Part shown: in pieces, positions 6,527 to 8,654 of the stretch | Layout: the number at the start of each line of letters is the position of its first letter | Position numbering within the stretch: the first letter of the stretch is position 1 | Source of the DNA: JAFNGF01 sp964567045 | GTDB lineage: Bacteria; Planctomycetota; Phycisphaerae; Sedimentisphaerales; Anaerobacaceae | NCBI GenBank assembly: GCA_964567045.1 | Contig: CAZMLE010000125.1 | Coordinates: forward strand, 1 to 8,654 | Length of the DNA: 8,654 bases | Reading direction: 5' to 3' | Position numbers and translations under genes: made by a program | Notes under the pieces: model-generated | What the model saw: the letters and a program-made list of their open reading frames with translations, nothing else | What the model was told of the DNA's origin: nothing | Database searches by the model: none

Positions 6527-6660
6527 TGAGCGGCCATTTATACGGAAAGACGGGTACAGCCGATGAGCGATCAATCGCCTGAAACCAGAACGGGTAAGGC
6601 AAGTCAAGCATGCCCCGAGCCACGCCGAGGGGGTGGCTCCGTCGGAACGCGACGAAGGTG
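6527..6660 (+). pseudogene. Truncated 5' end of a second RND adaptor gene
   Basis: The piece from 6527 aligns with the region from 7022 of the intact adaptor gene. GGTACAGC sits just before both ATGs, and TGAGCGGCCA (6527-6536) and TGACTGGCCA (7022-7031) lie at nearly equal distances (36 and 37 bases) from the start. The reading frame from 6563 gives MSDQSPETRTGKASQ against MSEETPKTKMVKTGQS. After an inserted palindromic repeat that shifts the frame by two, WLRRNATKV follows at 6634-6660, identical to residues 17-25 of the intact protein. In that 27-base block all six differences are at third codon positions. Similarity stops after 6660, exactly before the membrane helix. Interpretation: remnant of an old paralogue that was once under protein-level selection, then disrupted. 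Confidence 0.75.
6611..6639. repeat. Dispersed palindromic repeat, copy 2, with hairpin
   Basis: 6611-6632 is the second member of the family seen at 2744-2765. GAGCCAC (6617-6623) pairs perfectly with GTGGCTC (6633-6639) around a 9-base loop. On the plus strand one frame reads CPEPRRG, a familiar mistranslation of this repeat class. It sits inside the adaptor remnant, where about 23 extra bases relative to the intact gene break the frame. Confidence 0.65.
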
Positions 6661-6689
6661 GGCAGCCCCAAAGATCGGCCGCCACCGTG

Positions 6690-6745
6690 CAACTTACTAT
6701 TGTCTGTGGGTAGTCAAGCCGCTCCTCAACTCACTATTGTTTCTG
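6690..6745. repeat. Short imperfect direct repeat
   Basis: CAACTTACTATTGTCTG (6690-6706) recurs as CAACTCACTATTGTTTCTG (6727-6745), with one substitution and two extra bases, 37 bases apart. No function is evident; it may be debris of the deletion that truncated the adaptor remnant. Confidence 0.5.
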
Positions 6746-6895
6746 CATGCTCGGCAGTCATAAGGTCTGTTCTCTGGCGATCGTTTTGCGGTTTTTGTTG
6801 CCGAGTGATTCACGTTCGCCACTCTCAGGCTCATTCTTTGTAAACCCTTACGCGGGGGCATGATAAAGCGAGAATAGCTGCTGCCATACGGCTAC

Positions 6896-7005
6896 TTGAC
6901 ATAACAAGGTCAAAGAATTTGCGAAAAAATGCTTGATTTGGGTAAACGTTTGTTTTAAGCTGTCGTATTAAACAGATGTTTAGGAGGCATGAATCTGTGT
7001 CATGC
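6896..7005. promoter_or_regulatory. Candidate operator region of the efflux genes
   Basis: Three inverted repeats precede the adaptor: TTGACataacaagGTCAA (6896-6913), TAAACAgaTGTTTA (6969-6982) and GCATGAatctgtgTCATGC (6987-7005). A related half-symmetric TAAACGTTTGTTTTA lies at 6943-6957, 26 bases before the second. Compact palindromes of the TAAACA/TGTTTA type in front of RND operons are typical TetR/AcrR-family operators, but no regulator gene is in the window. A promoter could not be placed with confidence. AGGAGG at 6982-6987 overlaps the second palindrome. Confidence 0.4.
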
Positions 7006-7058
7006 AGCAGGGATGGTATTGTGACTGGCCACTGGAGTGAATGAATCAGGTACAGCAA

Positions 7059-8171
7059 ATGAGCGAAGAAACGCCTAAAACGAAAATGGTTAAGACGGGG
7101 CAGAGTTGGCTTCGCCGGAATGCCACCAAGGTCGTCATCTTTTTTGTCGCGATTGCGATACTGACCGCCGTGGTCAAAATGCCGGCGAGAAAACGTGATG
7201 CCCCTCCCACCGAAGCGCCGCCGGTGAACGTTACGGTCACGACTGTAACTGCCCAAGAGCAGCTTGCCGACGCGTTCGACTTGCCGGCGGTCGTCGAGCC
7301 GAACCAGATCATCAAAGTCTCTGCCGAGGTGGCGGGCCGCGTCGAGCGGACACCCCTGAAGAAGGGTAGCACCGTGCGTGCCGGGGACCTGCTAATCCAG
7401 CTCAATGCGGACCTGGTGCGGCCCCAGTTTGAGATCGCCAAGGCGCAGGTCGAGCGGGACCAGATCGAGTTCGACCGCATGGCGGGTCTGTTCAAGGGGA
7501 ACGCTGCACCCCGCCGTGACCTGGATAATGCCACCACCCAACTGGCCATCAGCAAGGCCCAGTTTGATGAGGTCCGCGCCCGTCTGGACCGCACGCGCAT
7601 CCTCGCCCCCATGGGGGGAGTGCTGAACGACCTGCTCGTCGAGGAGGGCGAGTACGTTCAGTCTGGCACGTCCGTGGCCGAGCTGGTGGATACGGATACA
7701 GTGAAGGTGGTTGTGGAGGTCCCGCAGCGAGATATTCCGTTCTTTGCCACCGCCCAGGAGGCGAAGATATTTGCAGATGCGAAAGGCCAGGAGACGTCGC
7801 TGGTAGGGACGATCAGTTTTATCAGCGAGCTGGCCGATCAGCAGACCCGCTCCACGCGCATGGAAATCACCGTGGAGAACAAGCAGAGGCTTCTGAGGAG
7901 CGGGCAGATCGTGCGTGCCCGCCTTACGCGTCAGATTCTGGAAGGCGCTATCCTGATCCCGCTGCTGGCCGTGATCCCGATGGAGGACAGCAAGGCCGTC
8001 TACGTAGTCAATTCCTCAGAGGCCCAGCGGCGCGAAGTTGAGCTTGGTATCATCAAGGGCGATCGTATCCAAGTGACGCGCGGTCTGGCGCCGGGCGACA
8101 AGTTGATCATCGCGGGTCATCGTTTTGTAGCCCCGGGACAGAAGGTGAACGTCGTCTCTGAGAGCAAATAA
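7059..8171 (+). CDS. RND efflux membrane-fusion (adaptor) protein
   Basis: The 370-residue periplasmic adaptor links an inner-membrane RND pump to an outer-membrane channel. Seen: a short cytoplasmic N-terminus, one membrane anchor at about 25-39 (VVIFFVAIAILTAVV), a first lipoyl half (VSAEVAGRVERTPLKKGSTVRAGDLLIQL, 87-115), a helical hairpin (about 118-178, FEIAKAQVERDQ and LAISKAQFDEVRARLDR), the second lipoyl half (ILAPMGGVLNDLLVEEGEYV, 181-200), a beta-barrel domain (about 214-290) and a membrane-proximal domain to the end (VTRGLAPGDKLIIAG, 339-353). No lipobox cysteine, so it is anchored by the helix. Start: ATG 7059 is preferred because the remnant at 6563 begins at the same point; ATG 7041 is in frame six codons earlier, with GGAG only 3 bases away. 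It is followed after 5 bases by the permease. G/C-rich wobble positions set it apart from genes before 6300. Transported compounds cannot be inferred. Confidence 0.9.
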   Translation: MSEETPKTKMVKTGQSWLRRNATKVVIFFVAIAILTAVVKMPARKRDAPPTEAPPVNVTVTTVTAQEQLADAFDLPAVVEPNQIIKVSAEVAGRVERTPLKKGSTVRAGDLLIQLNADLVRPQFEIAKAQVERDQIEFDRMAGLFKGNAAPRRDLDNATTQLAISKAQFDEVRARLDRTRILAPMGGVLNDLLVEEGEYVQSGTSVAELVDTDTVKVVVEVPQRDIPFFATAQEAKIFADAKGQETSLVGTISFISELADQQTRSTRMEITVENKQRLLRSGQIVRARLTRQILEGAILIPLLAVIPMEDSKAVYVVNSSEAQRREVELGIIKGDRIQVTRGLAPGDKLIIAGHRFVAPGQKVNVVSESK

Positions 8172-8176
8172 CCGCT

Positions 8177-8654
8177 ATGCTAATCACAGACATTGCCATC
8201 CGTAACCGGACCACCGTGGCGGTGCTGGGCCTGATCATCATCCTGCTGGGCGGCTACAGTTATCTCTCATTGCCCCGCGAGGCGTTCCCGGACATCCCCA
8301 TCCCATACATCCTGGTCACCACGATATACGAGGGTGTCTCGCCGGAGGATGTCGAGACCTCCGTGACGATGAAGATTGAGAAGGAGCTGAACGGCGTCCG
8401 CGGCGTCAAGGAGGTTCGCTCAAGCAGCGCCGAGGGCCTCTCGATGATCAGCGTCGAGTTTACCCCCGATGTGCCTACCGACGTGGCCCTGCAGCGAGTG
8501 CGCGACCGCGTGGACATGGCCAAGGGCGATCTGCCCCAGGACGCAAAGGAATCGGTCATCAAGGAGATCAACCTCGCCGAGTTTCCAATAATGCTTGTTA
8601 GCATCTCCGGCGACGTTTCGCCTGTGCAGCTCAAGGAAATTGCCGACAACCTCC
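8177..8654 (+). CDS. RND efflux permease, N-terminal part (runs off window)
   Basis: Inner-membrane proton-driven pump of the AcrB/HAE1 superfamily; only the first 159 codons are present of an expected 1000 or more. Seen: the cytoplasmic start MLITDIAIRNRT, transmembrane segment 1 (about 12-30, TTVAVLGLIIILLGGYSYL), then the LPREAFPDIPIPYILV and YEGVSPEDVETSV segments (32-63) typical of the first porter subdomain, and the DVALQRVRDRVDMAKGDLP stretch (102-120). The ATG lies 5 bases after the adaptor's stop, so the two form one operon, and the Shine-Dalgarno must lie within the adaptor's 3' end. The frame is open to the window edge. Heavy-metal, drug or lipid export cannot be distinguished from this portion. 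Confidence 0.92.
   Translation, partial: MLITDIAIRNRTTVAVLGLIIILLGGYSYLSLPREAFPDIPIPYILVTTIYEGVSPEDVETSVTMKIEKELNGVRGVKEVRSSSAEGLSMISVEFTPDVPTDVALQRVRDRVDMAKGDLPQDAKESVIKEINLAEFPIMLVSISGDVSPVQLKEIADNL

Larger units (their letters stand above)
6324..7058. other. Long stretch without an intact gene
   Basis: No frame here gives a recognisable protein. A plus-strand frame stays open over 6384-6566 (60 codons from ATG) but has GGAGG touching the ATG and no family I know. What I can support inside the stretch is a promoter (6471-6499), an adaptor-gene remnant (6527-6660), a palindromic repeat within it, a short direct repeat (6690-6745) and a group of inverted repeats before the efflux genes (6896-7005). 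I see nothing in 6746-6895 beyond a CTCGGCA (6750-6756) and TGCCGAG (6799-6805) pair too far apart to interpret. Confidence 0.6.

Noticed and set aside
6384..6566. 60-codon plus-strand frame, in phase with DUF72, that could be a small gene
   Set aside because: GGAGG abuts the ATG with no spacing, the product matches nothing I recognise, and the promoter at 6471-6499 lies inside it.
6610..6843. 77-codon frame containing WLRRNATKV as an independent small protein
   Set aside because: Its ATG lies at the edge of the inserted palindromic repeat and everything after KV is unrelated to any adaptor; explained better as part of a gene remnant.

Overview
The window reads as a chromosomal segment of an uncultured bacterium, most likely Planctomycetota (a Phycisphaerae-type lineage is my best guess). 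That placement rests on gene style only: a secreted heparinase II/III-type lyase, a short-form NagA-like deacetylase without the usual N-terminal strand region, a CCGF-type DUF72 protein, and short dispersed repeats. No ribosomal or other phylogenetic marker is present.

Layout. On the minus strand, 42-1913 encodes a secreted heparinase II/III-like polysaccharide lyase. Across a short divergent gap (1914-2005) made largely of a seven-copy heptamer tandem repeat, a plus-strand run begins: nagB (2006-2740), nagA (2715-3785), an AMZ2-like archaemetzincin (3841-4773), a DBR1-like metallophosphoesterase (4806-5576) and a DUF72 protein (5604-6296). The spacings are a 26-base overlap, then 55, 32 and 27 bases, so this looks like one transcription unit. 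A roughly 730-base stretch without an intact gene follows (6324-7058). It holds a good sigma70-type promoter, the decayed 5' end of a second RND-adaptor gene, a dispersed palindromic repeat inside that remnant, and several inverted repeats. The window ends with an intact RND membrane-fusion adaptor (7059-8171) and, 5 bases on, the start of an RND permease (from 8177) that runs off the edge. The efflux genes look richer in G+C at third codon positions than the genes to their left.

How the genes fit together. The lyase, NagA and NagB suggest breakdown of an amino-sugar-containing polymer outside the cytoplasm followed by conversion of GlcNAc-6-P to fructose-6-P. The metzincin, phosphoesterase and DUF72 genes have no obvious link to sugar catabolism; the first two resemble eukaryotic protein families, and their shared operon is the best candidate here for an undescribed functional association. 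The adaptor and permease form a standard RND efflux module, probably under its own control.

Most notable observations: (1) the DUF72 frame is interrupted by TGA eight codons before what looks like its natural end; (2) a truncated paralogue of the adaptor's 5' end lies 496 bases upstream of the intact gene, with its nine-codon block differing only at third positions; (3) heptamer arrays of the same consensus occur upstream of nagB and inside the nagA N-terminus; (4) the same palindromic repeat family occurs at the nagB/nagA junction and inside the adaptor remnant.
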